NCBI RefSeq assembly: GCF_006346395.1
Contig: NZ_VDMS01000001.1
Span: forward strand, 620,001 to 684,000
Direction of reading: 5' to 3'
Length of the DNA: 64,000 bases
DNA from: Nocardioides plantarum
GTDB taxonomy: Bacteria > Actinomycetota > Actinomycetes > Propionibacteriales > Nocardioidaceae
This document shows, in pieces, positions 46,568-56,142 of the stretch. The notes beneath the pieces were generated by a model, which was not told where the DNA came from, searched no databases, and saw only the letters and a program-made list of their open reading frames with translations. A program made the translations under genes and the position numbers. Positions within the stretch are counted from its first letter, which is position 1, and each line of letters starts with the position of its first letter.

Positions 46568-47712
46568 CACGCACCGGCCCTCTCGAGGATCGACTCCATG
46601 AGCATCTTGTGGTGCATGAGGGTCTCGATGTCGTCGGGCCTCTCGATCTCGCCGAAGTGGATCGACCGGGCGCCGGTGCGCATGAAGACGACGCACCACT
46701 GGACCGCGTTGTAGACGTGGAACCAGGTGAGGTCGGCGAGCTTCACGCCGGTGATCTCCTCGTACGTCGCCGCGATGTCGTCCTCGTGCATGAAGTGCGG
46801 CATCCCCGGCATGCCCATCACCCCGGTGATGGACTCGAAGACCATGTGGGCGAAGGCGATCCACGACAGGTCGAGCTCCCGGGGCCCGATCGCGGCCATC
46901 TCCCAGTCGAGCACGGCGACCGGCTCGAAGTCGCGGTAGATCATGTTGCCGATGCGACTGTCGCCCCAGCAGAGGACGACGTCGCCGCTGCCGCCCGCCT
47001 CGGCCTCGTGCAGGTGGGCGTCGAGCCAGTCGAGCCCGCGCTCGGCGAGCGGCGAGCGGCCGATGTCGGGGACCGCGAAGTCGTACCAGGCGCGCACGCG
47101 GGCGAGGTTGCGCGCCAGCGGGGTGTCCCCCGGCTGCTGCGGGTCCAGGAAGGAGAACGTGCGCTGGGCGTCGGGGATCGCGTGCAGGTCGGCGATCACC
47201 CGGACCGAGGCGTCCTGCAGGCGGCGCTGGTCCTCGTGGCTCGCGTCGTGCAGCCAGTTGTCGCCGAAGTTGTAGGGCAGCACGTCCTGCGGGATCACCC
47301 CGTCGACGCGGTCCATCAGGAAGAACGGCGTGCCGAGCACGGTGCCCGAGGACTCCATGTGACTCACCCTCGGCACCGGCACGTCGGTGAGCTCCGCGAC
47401 CAGCCGCATGGCGTCGTACTGGTCCTGCAGTGCGTACGTCGGGAACACCGGGAAGTCGTCGGCCGACGGCGCCACGCGGGCGACGTACTCGTGGGTGGCG
47501 CGGTGTCCACCCTCGGTCCAGGTCGCGTCGAAGATCAGCGTCTCGGAGCTCATCCCGTTCGCGTCGATGCCGGAGTGGAGCACGACCTCCGGCTCGGCCC
47601 CGGCCGGGAGCAGCGCCGCGAGCCATTCGGCCAGCAACCGGGGGACGGTCTCGGCGTCGCGGCTGGACCGCTGGAGCTTGAAGTCGGCGGCGGGCGGTGT
47701 GGCTTGGGTCAC
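46567..47712 (-). CDS. phosphotransferase family protein (APH-like, FadE36-type)
   Basis: 381-aa kinase-fold protein. The N-lobe has STRONG beta content after SGIDANGMSSETLIFDATW; the C-lobe has the catalytic loop VVLCWGDSRIGNMIYRDFEPVAVLDWEMAAIGPRELDLSW, in which Asp of GDSRIGN and Asp of LDWE are the APH catalytic and Mg-binding residues. Relatives include the protein misnamed FadE36 in mycobacteria and the ACAD10/11 kinase domain, which phosphorylates 4-hydroxyacyl-CoAs. The GTG start is chosen because TTCACT lies seven bases upstream, with TTGACA 17 bases further. The KstR-like operator fills the spacer. It heads a three-gene operon. Confidence 0.82.
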   Translation of the reverse strand: MTQATPPAADFKLQRSSRDAETVPRLLAEWLAALLPAGAEPEVVLHSGIDANGMSSETLIFDATWTEGGHRATHEYVARVAPSADDFPVFPTYALQDQYDAMRLVAELTDVPVPRVSHMESSGTVLGTPFFLMDRVDGVIPQDVLPYNFGDNWLHDASHEDQRRLQDASVRVIADLHAIPDAQRTFSFLDPQQPGDTPLARNLARVRAWYDFAVPDIGRSPLAERGLDWLDAHLHEAEAGGSGDVVLCWGDSRIGNMIYRDFEPVAVLDWEMAAIGPRELDLSWIAFAHMVFESITGVMGMPGMPHFMHEDDIAATYEEITGVKLADLTWFHVYNAVQWCVVFMRTGARSIHFGEIERPDDIETLMHHKMLMESILERAGA

Positions 47713-47748
47713 GTTCTGGAGTGAAGTGGAACGTGTTCTAGTTGTCAA
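47713..47748 (-). promoter_or_regulatory. operon promoter with KstR-like operator in the spacer
   Basis: On the minus strand: -35 TTGACA (47748..47743), 17-base spacer, -10 TTCACT (47725..47720), seven bases, GTG at 47712. The spacer holds TAGAACACGTTCCA (47741..47728), a full match to TNNAACNNGTTNNA, the published KstR motif. Binding there would block RNA polymerase. Confidence 0.7.
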
Positions 47749-47750
47749 CG

Positions 47751-47785
47751 TTGCACGAAGGACTGAACCGGGGTTCACTTGTTGG
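47751..47785 (+). promoter_or_regulatory. TetR gene promoter
   Basis: TTGCAC (47751..47756), 17 bases, TTCACT (47774..47779), six bases, then the GTG at 47786. Divergent from the phosphotransferase promoter and with the same -10 sequence. Confidence 0.55.
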
Positions 47786-48394
47786 GTGCCCTACCGCCGT
47801 ACGCTCGCCGTGCAGGAGCGGCTCGACGCGACCCGCGCCTCGCTCGTCGCGGCCGCTCACGCGCTGGTCGCCGAGCGCGGGTACGCCGGGTGCTCGATCG
47901 CCCTGGTGGCCGCGGGCGCCGGGGTGGCGACGGGCACGGTCTACCGGCACTTCCCCGACAAGGGCGCGCTGTTCGCCGAGGTCTTCCGCGGCGCGACCCA
48001 GCGCGAGGTCGACGCGGTCGCCGCGGCGGTCGCGGGGCCCGGGTCGGTGGCCGAGCGGGTCGGCCGGGCGGTCGAGACGTTCGCCCGCCGTGCGCTGGCC
48101 TCGCCGCGGCTGGCCTATGCGCTGATCGCCGAGCCGGTCGACCCGCAGGTCGAGGTCGAGCGGCTCACCTACCGCCGCGCCTACCGCGACATCTTCGCCG
48201 CGCTGATCGACGACGCCGTCGTCGGCGGCCACCTGCCCGTCCAGGACGCCCAGGTCTCGGCCGCCGCCGTCGTCGGCGCGATGGCCGAGGCGCTCGTCTC
48301 CCCGCTGCACGCGGTCTCGACGGGCTCGACCACCGACCGCGTCGTTCCCGAGCTCACCGCCTTCGTCACCCGATCGATCGGAGCCATCTCATGA
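47786..48394 (+). CDS. TetR family transcriptional regulator
   Basis: 202-aa repressor-type regulator. The N-terminal HTH spans about 10-60: LDATRASLVAAAHALVAERGYAGCSIALVAAGAGVATGTVYRHFPDKGALFAEVF. The ligand domain is helical (RALASPRLAYALIAEPVDPQVEVERL). The GTG start is set by the promoter six bases upstream. It overlaps the acyl-CoA dehydrogenase downstream (ATGA) and diverges from the lipid-type operon, so it probably controls one or both. Whether it is the protein binding the KstR-like site is unknown; KstR is itself a TetR. Near the C-terminus a repeat-derived sequence encodes AVSTGSTTDRV. Confidence 0.9.
   Translation: MPYRRTLAVQERLDATRASLVAAAHALVAERGYAGCSIALVAAGAGVATGTVYRHFPDKGALFAEVFRGATQREVDAVAAAVAGPGSVAERVGRAVETFARRALASPRLAYALIAEPVDPQVEVERLTYRRAYRDIFAALIDDAVVGGHLPVQDAQVSAAAVVGAMAEALVSPLHAVSTGSTTDRVVPELTAFVTRSIGAIS
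48316..48336 (+). repeat. family D half-repeat inside TetR coding sequence
   Basis: GTCTCGACGGGCTCGACCACC differs in one base from the core of the palindromic family D arm (21908). It is translated in frame as VSTGSTT within the TetR C-terminus, immediately before the last helix. Confidence 0.55.
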
Positions 48395-50022
48395 GCAGCA
48401 CCCACGAGGTCACCAACCAGGTCCCGCCGCTGGTCGGGCACGACACCGCGCAGGACCCGGCGCTGCTCGCCGCGGTCGAGCGCGAGGGCGCTGGCTGGGC
48501 GCTCGACGAGATCAGTGCTCTCGGTCGGCTCGGCGGCTCCGAGGAGGCCCAGGAGTGGGGGCGCCTCGCCGAGCGGGTGCCGCCGGTGCTGCGCACCCAC
48601 GACCGCTACGGCCATCGCGTCGACGAGGTCGACTACGTGCCGGCCTACCACTCGCTGATGACCACCGCCGTCGAGCACGGCCTGCACGCCGCACCCTGGG
48701 CCGACGACCGGCCGGGCGCCCACGTCGCCCGCGCCGCCAAGTTCCTGGCCTGGAACGTCGACGCCGGCCACGGCTGCCCGATCTCCATGACGTACGCCGC
48801 CGTCCCGGCCCTGCGGATGGCGCCGGACCTGGCGGCGACGTACGAGCCGTTGCTGACCTCTGCGACCTACGACCCCGGGCTGCGGGTGCCCGGCGGCAAG
48901 GCCGGTCTGATCGCCGGGATGTCGATGACCGAGAAGCAGGGCGGCTCCGACGTCCGCGCCAACACGACGCAGGCGGTGCCGCAGACCGACGGGTCGTGGC
49001 GGCTGACCGGTCACAAGTGGTTCACCTCGGCCCCGATGTCCGACCTCTTCCTGGCGCTGGCCCAGGCGCCGGGCGGCCTGTCGTGCTTCCTCGTCCCGCG
49101 CGTGCTGCCCGACGGCAGCCTCAACCCGATGCGCCTGATGCGGCTCAAGGACAAGCTCGGCAACAAGTCCAACGCCTCCGCCGAGATCGAGTACGACGGA
49201 GCTGCGGCCTGGCTGGTCGGCGAGGAGGGACGCGGCGTACGGACCATCGTCGAGATGGTCAACCTGACCCGCCTCGACTGCACCCTCGGCACCGCCTCGG
49301 GCATGCGCCTGGCGACCGTCACCGCGGTCCACCACGCCCGCCACCGCTCGGCGTTCGGCAGGCACCTGGTCGACCAGCCGCTGATGAGGAACGTCCTCGC
49401 CGACCTCGTCGTCGAGTCCGAGGCGGCGACGACGGTGGCGATGCGCCTGGCCGGGGCCACAGACCGCGCCGTACGCGGCGACCTCGACGAGGCGTCGTTC
49501 CGGCGGCTCGGCCTGGCCGTGTCGAAGTACTGGGTCTGCAAGCGCGGCCCCGCCCACGCCGGCGAGGCGATGGAGTGCCTCGGCGGCAACGGCTACGTCG
49601 AGGAGTCCGGCATGCCGCGCATCTACCGCGAGCTGCCGCTCCTGTCGATCTGGGAGGGCTCCGGCAACGTCGCCGCCCTCGACGCCCTGCGCGCGATCGG
49701 CCGCGAGCCCGAGTCGCTCGAGCGGTTCTTCGCCGAGGTCGAGCTCGCCGCCGGTGCCGACCACCGCCTCGACGACGCGATCTCGCTGGTCAAGAAGGAG
49801 CTCTCCGACGGCGCCGAGCTCGAGCTGCGCGCCCGCCGCATCGTGGAGCAGCTGGCGCTGGTGCTCCAGGGCTCGCTGCTCGTCCAGCACGCACCCTCCG
49901 CCGTCGCCGACGCCTTCTGCGCCTCCCGCCTCGGCCGCGACTGGGGCGGCGCCCTCGGCACCCTGCCCCCCGGTCTCGACCTCGACGCGATCCTCGAGCG
50001 CGCGTACGTCGACCTCGCCTGA
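48391..50022 (+). CDS. AidB-type acyl-CoA dehydrogenase
   Basis: 543-aa flavoprotein of the AidB/isovaleryl-CoA dehydrogenase branch, longer than ordinary acyl-CoA dehydrogenases (about 380). It shows GMSMTEKQGGSDVRANTTQA (about 177-196), TGHKWFTSAPMSDLFLALAQ, LKDKLGNKSNASAEIEYDGA, ECLGGNGYVEESGMPRIYRELPLLSIWEGSGNV, and a C-terminal helical domain typical of AidB. E. coli AidB protects DNA from alkylation, but most actinobacterial relatives act in lipid or xenobiotic metabolism; here the coupled TetR and divergent operon favour catabolism. The ATG overlaps the TetR stop. Confidence 0.9.
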   Translation: MSSTHEVTNQVPPLVGHDTAQDPALLAAVEREGAGWALDEISALGRLGGSEEAQEWGRLAERVPPVLRTHDRYGHRVDEVDYVPAYHSLMTTAVEHGLHAAPWADDRPGAHVARAAKFLAWNVDAGHGCPISMTYAAVPALRMAPDLAATYEPLLTSATYDPGLRVPGGKAGLIAGMSMTEKQGGSDVRANTTQAVPQTDGSWRLTGHKWFTSAPMSDLFLALAQAPGGLSCFLVPRVLPDGSLNPMRLMRLKDKLGNKSNASAEIEYDGAAAWLVGEEGRGVRTIVEMVNLTRLDCTLGTASGMRLATVTAVHHARHRSAFGRHLVDQPLMRNVLADLVVESEAATTVAMRLAGATDRAVRGDLDEASFRRLGLAVSKYWVCKRGPAHAGEAMECLGGNGYVEESGMPRIYRELPLLSIWEGSGNVAALDALRAIGREPESLERFFAEVELAAGADHRLDDAISLVKKELSDGAELELRARRIVEQLALVLQGSLLVQHAPSAVADAFCASRLGRDWGGALGTLPPGLDLDAILERAYVDLA

Positions 50023-50031
50023 CCTCCCGCT

Positions 50032-50110
50032 CCCACGCCGGTCGAGGTGCGGGCCCCACGTCGGTCGAGGTGCGAAGGCCGCCAGGCCTGAGCCTCGAGA
50101 CCTCCGCAGC
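50032..50110 (-). repeat. family E repeat, reverse-oriented copies
   Basis: One partial copy (CCGGTCGAGGTGCGGGCC) and one nearly full copy at 50056..50108: CCACGTCGGTCGAGGTGCGA, then a GGCC-rich palindrome, then GAGCCTCGAGACC. It begins ten bases after the dehydrogenase stop. Opposite in orientation to the tandem set at 50487. Confidence 0.8.
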
Positions 50111-50486
50111 CGACGCGTCGACTCCACCGGTGTCCCGCCGGATCGGGGCTTTGAACGGCGCGGGTCTTGCGGGGTCGGGGTGTCCGCGCGCCTACCATTC
50201 CGGGTCTCGCCGTCAAGGACGTCGCTTCGCTCCGCCGCGCCCTCGTCCAGCGCGGACACCCCTCGACGCACGTGGTCCGAGCCTTCGGTGCGCTCGATCC
50301 GCGCTCCCGACGTACCTGGCACGTCGCGAGCAAACATCGAGCGACCGGCCGCCGGGCGGTGCGTCAGCCACCGAACCCACCGACCCGAGGGGCCAGAACA
50401 ATGGCTCACCCACCGCCCACGTGGCACGACCCGCACACAGTGAGACCTACGACGAGAAGACGTCGCCTCAGACCGCAGGACGCTGC
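50111..50486. other. intergenic filler between inverted family E copies
   Basis: About 375 bases with no protein-like frame. It ends with CGACGAGAAGACGTCGC, which is also found (in inverted order, one base changed) between the two family E copies at 62,500. Otherwise I see nothing here. Confidence 0.5.
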
Positions 50487-50678
50487 GGTGGTCTCGAGGC
50501 TCGGCGCTAGCGCGCCTCACACCTCGACCGACGTGAGGGGTGGTCTCGAGGCCCGGCGCCAGCGCGCCTCACACCTCGACCGACGTGAGGGGTGGTCTCG
50601 AGGCCCGGCGCCAGCGCGCCTCACACCTCGACCGACGTGGGTGCAGCGCGCCTCACACCACGACCGACGTGGGGTGGG
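50487..50678 (+). repeat. family E tandem repeat, 3.7 units of 52 bases
   Basis: Units start at 50487, 50539 and 50591, each beginning GGTGGTCTCGAGG and ending CACCTCGACCGACGTG. They differ at only a few bases. A truncated fourth unit starts at 50641. The block ends 15 bases before the ABC-F -10 box. Confidence 0.9.
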
Positions 50679-50693
50679 CGGAGGCGCGCGCCA

Positions 50694-50705
50694 TACGATC
50701 GACCC
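50694..50705 (+). promoter_or_regulatory. leaderless -10 box of ABC-F gene
   Basis: TACGAT, six bases (CGACCC), then the GTG at 50706. Confidence 0.62.
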
Positions 50706-52382
<1,677 letters not shown>

Positions 52383-52666
52383 GTCCGCGAAGGCCTGCTT
52401 GGTGTCGCGGTACCAGCCCATCGCCTTCTTGGGGTGGCGCCACCGGCCCTTCATGTCGTTGCGGGCCGGCTCGTGGGCGGTGTCACCGGCCTTGACCGCC
52501 TCCTTGAGGTGCCGGTCCTGGGCGTTGATGACGTCGTCGGCACTCTCGCCGTGGTGCTCGAGGTCGCAGGGACCGCCGAGGTCACGGCAGGTCATGGTCT
52601 TCATGTCGTCTCCTTCGTGGGCGTGTGTCGTGGGTACGACGACCGGGCCGGGTCGGGTGTGACGCC

Positions 52667-53554
52667 TCACCCGCGGCGCGCGCCGCCGTCGCGGCGTACG
52701 ACGTCGGCGAGCACCTCGGGAGCGGCGCGGAAGGTGATGGCGACGACCTGGCCGTCGCTGATCGTGAAGTCGAAGACGACCTTGGCCCGGCCCAGGTGGT
52801 ACCACGCGGCGCCGGGCCGGTCGCCGACGAAGACGGCGAGCGCCGAGCTCGCGCCGCCGTTGAAGAACGCGGCGACGTCGTCGCGACCGTCGATGCGCGC
52901 CGGGGTGCCGACCAGGATGGCGGCGTCGTCGGCGGTCACCGCGGCGTCGGGGGCCAGCAGCTGCAGCAGCCGGTCGAACTCGGCGTTGCGAGCTGCGGCC
53001 ATGAACGCGTCGACCACCTCCCAGTCGGCCAGCCGGTCCTCCGCACGGGGTTGGGCGACCTTGGCCCGGGCCCGCGAGGCCAGCTTGCGCGCCGCCGCGG
53101 GTGTCGTGTCGAGCACCGCGGCGATGGTCGGGAACTCGAAGCCGAAGCTGTCGTGCAGCACGAACGCGACCCGCTCGCGCGGCGAGAGCCGGTCGAGCAC
53201 GACCTGCAGGGCCATCCCGACCGTGTCGGCGAGGACGACGTCGTCAGCGGGGTCGTCCGAGGTCTCGGCGAGGGCATCGGCCTCGTCGATCTCCTCGACG
53301 GGGACGGGGGTGCGGGCCCGCAACCGGTCGAGGCAGAGCCGGGTGGTCACGGTGGTCAACCACGCCGGGAGGCTCTCGATGACGGTGTCGGTCGTGGTGG
53401 CGGTGTGGTGCAGCCGCAGCCACGCGTGCTGCACCACGTCCTCGGCCTCGGCGTGGTCGCCCAGCACCCGGCTCGCGATGCCGACGAGTCGGGGCCGCTC
53501 GACCTCGAACTGCTCGGTCTGGTCCTGCGGCTCGTGCTGGTCCACGTCGGTCAC
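52667..53554 (-). CDS. ECF41-type RNA polymerase sigma factor (SigJ-like)
   Basis: 295-aa extracytoplasmic-function sigma factor with a C-terminal extension. Region 2 shows RPRLVGIASRVLGDHAEAEDVVQHAWLRLH (about 21-50), and region 4 shows RLSPRERVAFVLHDSFGFEFPTIAAVLDTTPAAARKLASRARAKV (about 122-167). The last 110 residues are a SnoaL-like domain that, in ECF41 members, tunes sigma activity in place of an anti-sigma factor. The annotated GTG is adjacent to a GGAAGG, so the next GTG nine bases downstream, at ribosome-binding distance, may be the true start. The usual ECF41 partner (a carboxymuconolactone decarboxylase or oxidoreductase gene) is not adjacent here. Confidence 0.93.
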   Translation of the reverse strand: MTDVDQHEPQDQTEQFEVERPRLVGIASRVLGDHAEAEDVVQHAWLRLHHTATTTDTVIESLPAWLTTVTTRLCLDRLRARTPVPVEEIDEADALAETSDDPADDVVLADTVGMALQVVLDRLSPRERVAFVLHDSFGFEFPTIAAVLDTTPAAARKLASRARAKVAQPRAEDRLADWEVVDAFMAAARNAEFDRLLQLLAPDAAVTADDAAILVGTPARIDGRDDVAAFFNGGASSALAVFVGDRPGAAWYHLGRAKVVFDFTISDGQVVAITFRAAPEVLADVVRRDGGARRG

Positions 53555-53601
53555 CCTTCCACGCCGGCTCGGTCAGAGGGTTGACGCGCGAGCGGGCCCG
53601 C

Positions 53602-53631
53602 GTGTGACCGGGTGTGACCGGGTGTGACCGG
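53602..53631. repeat. three tandem 10-base repeats before sigma gene
   Basis: GTGTGACCGG occurs three times head to tail, followed by a small AGACG-TGAC..CGTCT hairpin. It lies 48-77 bases upstream of the sigma factor start, so it could be a regulator array or autoregulatory site. Confidence 0.6.
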
Positions 53632-53647
53632 CTCAGACGTGACCGTC

Positions 53648-54217
53648 TCAGAAGCGTCCGGCCGCCACCAGCGTCGGGCGGCGCTCGTCGGGCAGCGTCT
53701 CCTCGACGACGAAGCGCCGCGGCCCTGAGTCGGGTGCGTGCAGCAGGGTGTCGGGCCCGGTCCAGAAGCCGACGTGGGTGATCCGGCCGCCGGCGCCGTC
53801 GCGGGCGAAGAACCACAGGTCGCCGGGGCGCTCCTCCCCCAGTGGCACGGACTCGCAGCGCGCCGCCTGGTCGGAGGCGTCGCGCGGCACGGCGACCCCC
53901 ACGGCGCGGAAGCTCGCGTGCACCAGGCCGGAGCAGTCGATGCCGTCGTGGGTCAGGCCTCCCCAGACGTAGGGGGTGTCGAGGTAGGTGCGCGCGATCT
54001 CGACCACGGCGTCCTCGTCGAAGGCGAGGTCGGCAGCCAGGACCCAGCCGGGGTAGCCGATCGGGTCCTTCGCCGACCACTGGCCCGGCGCGACCACCTT
54101 GAGCCAGTCGCCGTCGCGGGCCTGCACCTCGACGTGCTCGCCGGGCAACAGCTGGGTGACCTGCTCGGCGGACCCCTCGGGTCCGGCCAGCACGCCGGTG
54201 ACACGGATCGCTCTCAC
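53648..54217 (-). CDS. NlpC/P60 family peptidase (gamma-D-Glu-diamino acid endopeptidase-like)
   Basis: 189-aa cysteine peptidase. An N-terminal SH3-like region (VTQLLPGEHVEVQARDGDWLKVV, about 20-42) precedes the NlpC/P60 domain with catalytic Cys in YVWGGLTHDGIDCSGLVHASFRAVG and catalytic His in RITHVGFWTGPDTLLHA. No signal peptide is seen, so it should work in the cytoplasm. The GTG start overlaps the upstream epimerase stop (GTGA). With that neighbour it parallels Bacillus YkfB-YkfC, which split and epimerise murein peptides. It is the third gene of the dipeptide-recycling operon. Confidence 0.85.
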   Translation of the reverse strand: MRAIRVTGVLAGPEGSAEQVTQLLPGEHVEVQARDGDWLKVVAPGQWSAKDPIGYPGWVLAADLAFDEDAVVEIARTYLDTPYVWGGLTHDGIDCSGLVHASFRAVGVAVPRDASDQAARCESVPLGEERPGDLWFFARDGAGGRITHVGFWTGPDTLLHAPDSGPRRFVVEETLPDERRPTLVAAGRF

Positions 54218-55308
54218 TTCACTCCTTCGATTCCCAGGCCGGGTCGTTCGGACAGGACGAGCCGGTCGCCGTCGTACGACGCCCCACCGACGTACGGCGA
54301 CGAGACCGACCACCACGCGGCGTCGAGGTCGGGCAGGCTCGAGGTGCCGACGGCGGCGACGAGTGCGGCGGCGGCAGCCACCCCGAGGTGGGACTCCATC
54401 ATCGAGCCCACGAAGGTCCCGAACCCGTGGAGGTGGGCGACCCGCAGCAGCTCGAGCGCGGGCGTCAGCCCGCCGCACTTGGCGAGCTTGACGTTGACCA
54501 GGTCGGCGGCGTCGAGGCGGATGATCTCGACCAGGTCCTCGAGCGTGAAGAGCGACTCGTCGGCCATCACGGGCGTCTCGACGTGAGCGGTGACGTAGGC
54601 CAGACCGATGACGTCGGCTGCCGGCACGGGCTGCTCGACCACCTCGACGTCGGTGCCGGCCGCTTCGAGAGCACCGATCACCCGGACGGCCTCGAAGGCG
54701 TCCCACCCCTGGTTGGCGTCGAGGCGGAGCGCCACATCGGGCCCGACCGCGGCGCGCACCGCGAGGACCCGGGCCACGTCGGTGGCGGCGTCGGTGCCGA
54801 CCTTGAGCTTGAGGGTCGCGAAGCCGTCGGCGACCCGGCCCGAGGCGGCCGCGGCCAGCTCGGCCGGGGTGCCGGCGGCCAGGGTGACGTCGGTGCGGAC
54901 GTGGGTCGGGGGCAGCGTGGTCACACCCGCCCACGACGCGAGGTGCTCGGCGAGCGTGAGCCCCGTACGGCGGGCCGCGAGGTCGTGCAGGGCGATGTCG
55001 GCGGCCATCTTGGCCGACCTGTTGGCCACCACCGCCCGCTGCACGAGAGCAGTGCTCTCACGAAGGTCGGGGGTGCGGCCGACGAGGGCATCGCGCAGCG
55101 GACCGTCGAGACAGGCCTGCGAGCCGGCGAGCGAGTCACCGGTGACCTGCCACACCTGCGGCGCCTCGCCCCAGCCGACGGCGCCGTCGCTGTCGACGAC
55201 CTCGACGACGACCGTCTCGACCGTCGTCGTACGCCGCAGCGCGGTGACGAAGGGCGTGTGCAGCGGCACGCTCAGGCGGCGGGTGCGCACCTCGGCGATC
55301 GTCGTCAT
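54214..55308 (-). CDS. L-Ala-D/L-Glu epimerase-type dipeptide epimerase (enolase superfamily)
   Basis: 364-aa enolase-superfamily enzyme. All signature residues are visible: the KxK base pair in FATLKLKVGTDAA (about 167-179), the metal ligands in ALRLDANQGWDAF, VEVVEQPVP and PVMADESLF, and the second base in LVNVKLAKCGGL. The C-terminal SMMESHLGVAAAAALVAAVG matches Ala-Glu epimerases. It converts L-Ala-D-Glu from murein to L-Ala-L-Glu. Both ends overlap neighbours by four bases, so expression is coupled to the beta-lactamase-like gene upstream and the NlpC/P60 gene downstream. Confidence 0.93.
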   Translation of the reverse strand: MTTIAEVRTRRLSVPLHTPFVTALRRTTTVETVVVEVVDSDGAVGWGEAPQVWQVTGDSLAGSQACLDGPLRDALVGRTPDLRESTALVQRAVVANRSAKMAADIALHDLAARRTGLTLAEHLASWAGVTTLPPTHVRTDVTLAAGTPAELAAAASGRVADGFATLKLKVGTDAATDVARVLAVRAAVGPDVALRLDANQGWDAFEAVRVIGALEAAGTDVEVVEQPVPAADVIGLAYVTAHVETPVMADESLFTLEDLVEIIRLDAADLVNVKLAKCGGLTPALELLRVAHLHGFGTFVGSMMESHLGVAAAAALVAAVGTSSLPDLDAAWWSVSSPYVGGASYDGDRLVLSERPGLGIEGVK

Positions 55309-56039
55309 CGCCGACGCCCCCAGGCCTCGGCGGCCAGCCCGGCGATGCGCTTCTCGGCGACCTCGTGGGGGTCGTCGGTGCGCGTGAGCACCACCAGCGC
55401 GAAGGGCGCGCCACCGTGCTCGTCGGTGGGTCGCACGATCGCCATGTCGTGGGTGATGCCGTCGACCCAGCCGGTCTTGTTGGCCACGTGGGTGCCGGCG
55501 GGCAGGCCCGCGGGGATGGCGTCGCGGTAGCGCTGGCCGAGCATGATCTCCTCGACCGACGCCGGCGTGTGGGCCAGGACCCACCCGAGGTCGCGAGCGG
55601 TGACCTGGTTGGCCAGCCCGGCGTCGCGGGCGGCCAGGTCGCCGATGCCGCGGGTGATGGTCGTCCGGTCGCTGACCCCGGCGGCGCGCAGCACGTCGTG
55701 GACCGCGGCGATCCCCACCTGCTCGAGCAGCAGGTTGGTGGCGATGTTGCTGGACTCGACGATCGCGCGTCGCCGCAGCTCGCCCAGCGTCTCGGTGCTG
55801 CCGAGCGCGTCCCACGTGGCGTCGTCCTGGTCGTCGTCGCGCTCGATCGTGAAGCGGCCCCCGGCCGCGGACGCGAAGTCGGCGTGCACCGGCACCCGAC
55901 GTTCGAGGTCGAGCACCTCCGCCGCGGTCGCCAGCGGCACCTTGACCAGGCTGGCGGCGTACGCCGGTTCGTCGGCGTCCTGCTCCCACCAGGTCTCGCC
56001 GTCGAGACCGCCGAGCCAGACCGCGACGAGCTGTTCCAC
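55305..56039 (-). CDS. cytoplasmic class A beta-lactamase-like serine hydrolase
   Basis: 244-aa protein with the three active-site motifs of penicillin-recognising serine enzymes: SLVK (SxxK) near residues 30-33, SSN (SDN equivalent) in VESSNIATNLLLEQVG, and KTG in VANKTGWVDGITHD. There is no signal peptide, so it is not a secreted lactamase. Its place at the head of a murein-dipeptide operon suggests a peptidase or amidase acting on imported cell-wall peptides. It starts at a GTG with TAGGGT seven bases upstream. Confidence 0.85.
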   Translation of the reverse strand: MEQLVAVWLGGLDGETWWEQDADEPAYAASLVKVPLATAAEVLDLERRVPVHADFASAAGGRFTIERDDDQDDATWDALGSTETLGELRRRAIVESSNIATNLLLEQVGIAAVHDVLRAAGVSDRTTITRGIGDLAARDAGLANQVTARDLGWVLAHTPASVEEIMLGQRYRDAIPAGLPAGTHVANKTGWVDGITHDMAIVRPTDEHGGAPFALVVLTRTDDPHEVAEKRIAGLAAEAWGRRR

Positions 56040-56052
56040 GGACCAAACCCTA
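56040..56052 (-). promoter_or_regulatory. leaderless -10 box of dipeptide-recycling operon
   Basis: Minus-strand TAGGGT, seven bases (TTGGTCC), then the GTG at 56039. Confidence 0.5.
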
Positions 56053-56142
56053 ACGGGCCCTGCCTAAGACGACTCCGTCACTTCAATCGCCTGCCAGCGG
56101 ACTAGCCGCTGGATTATGCCACGGACACGCACGGATGGGCCG

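Noticed and set aside
50487..50678. CRISPR array
   Set aside because: The 52-base units are contiguous, with no spacers, and no cas genes are nearby.
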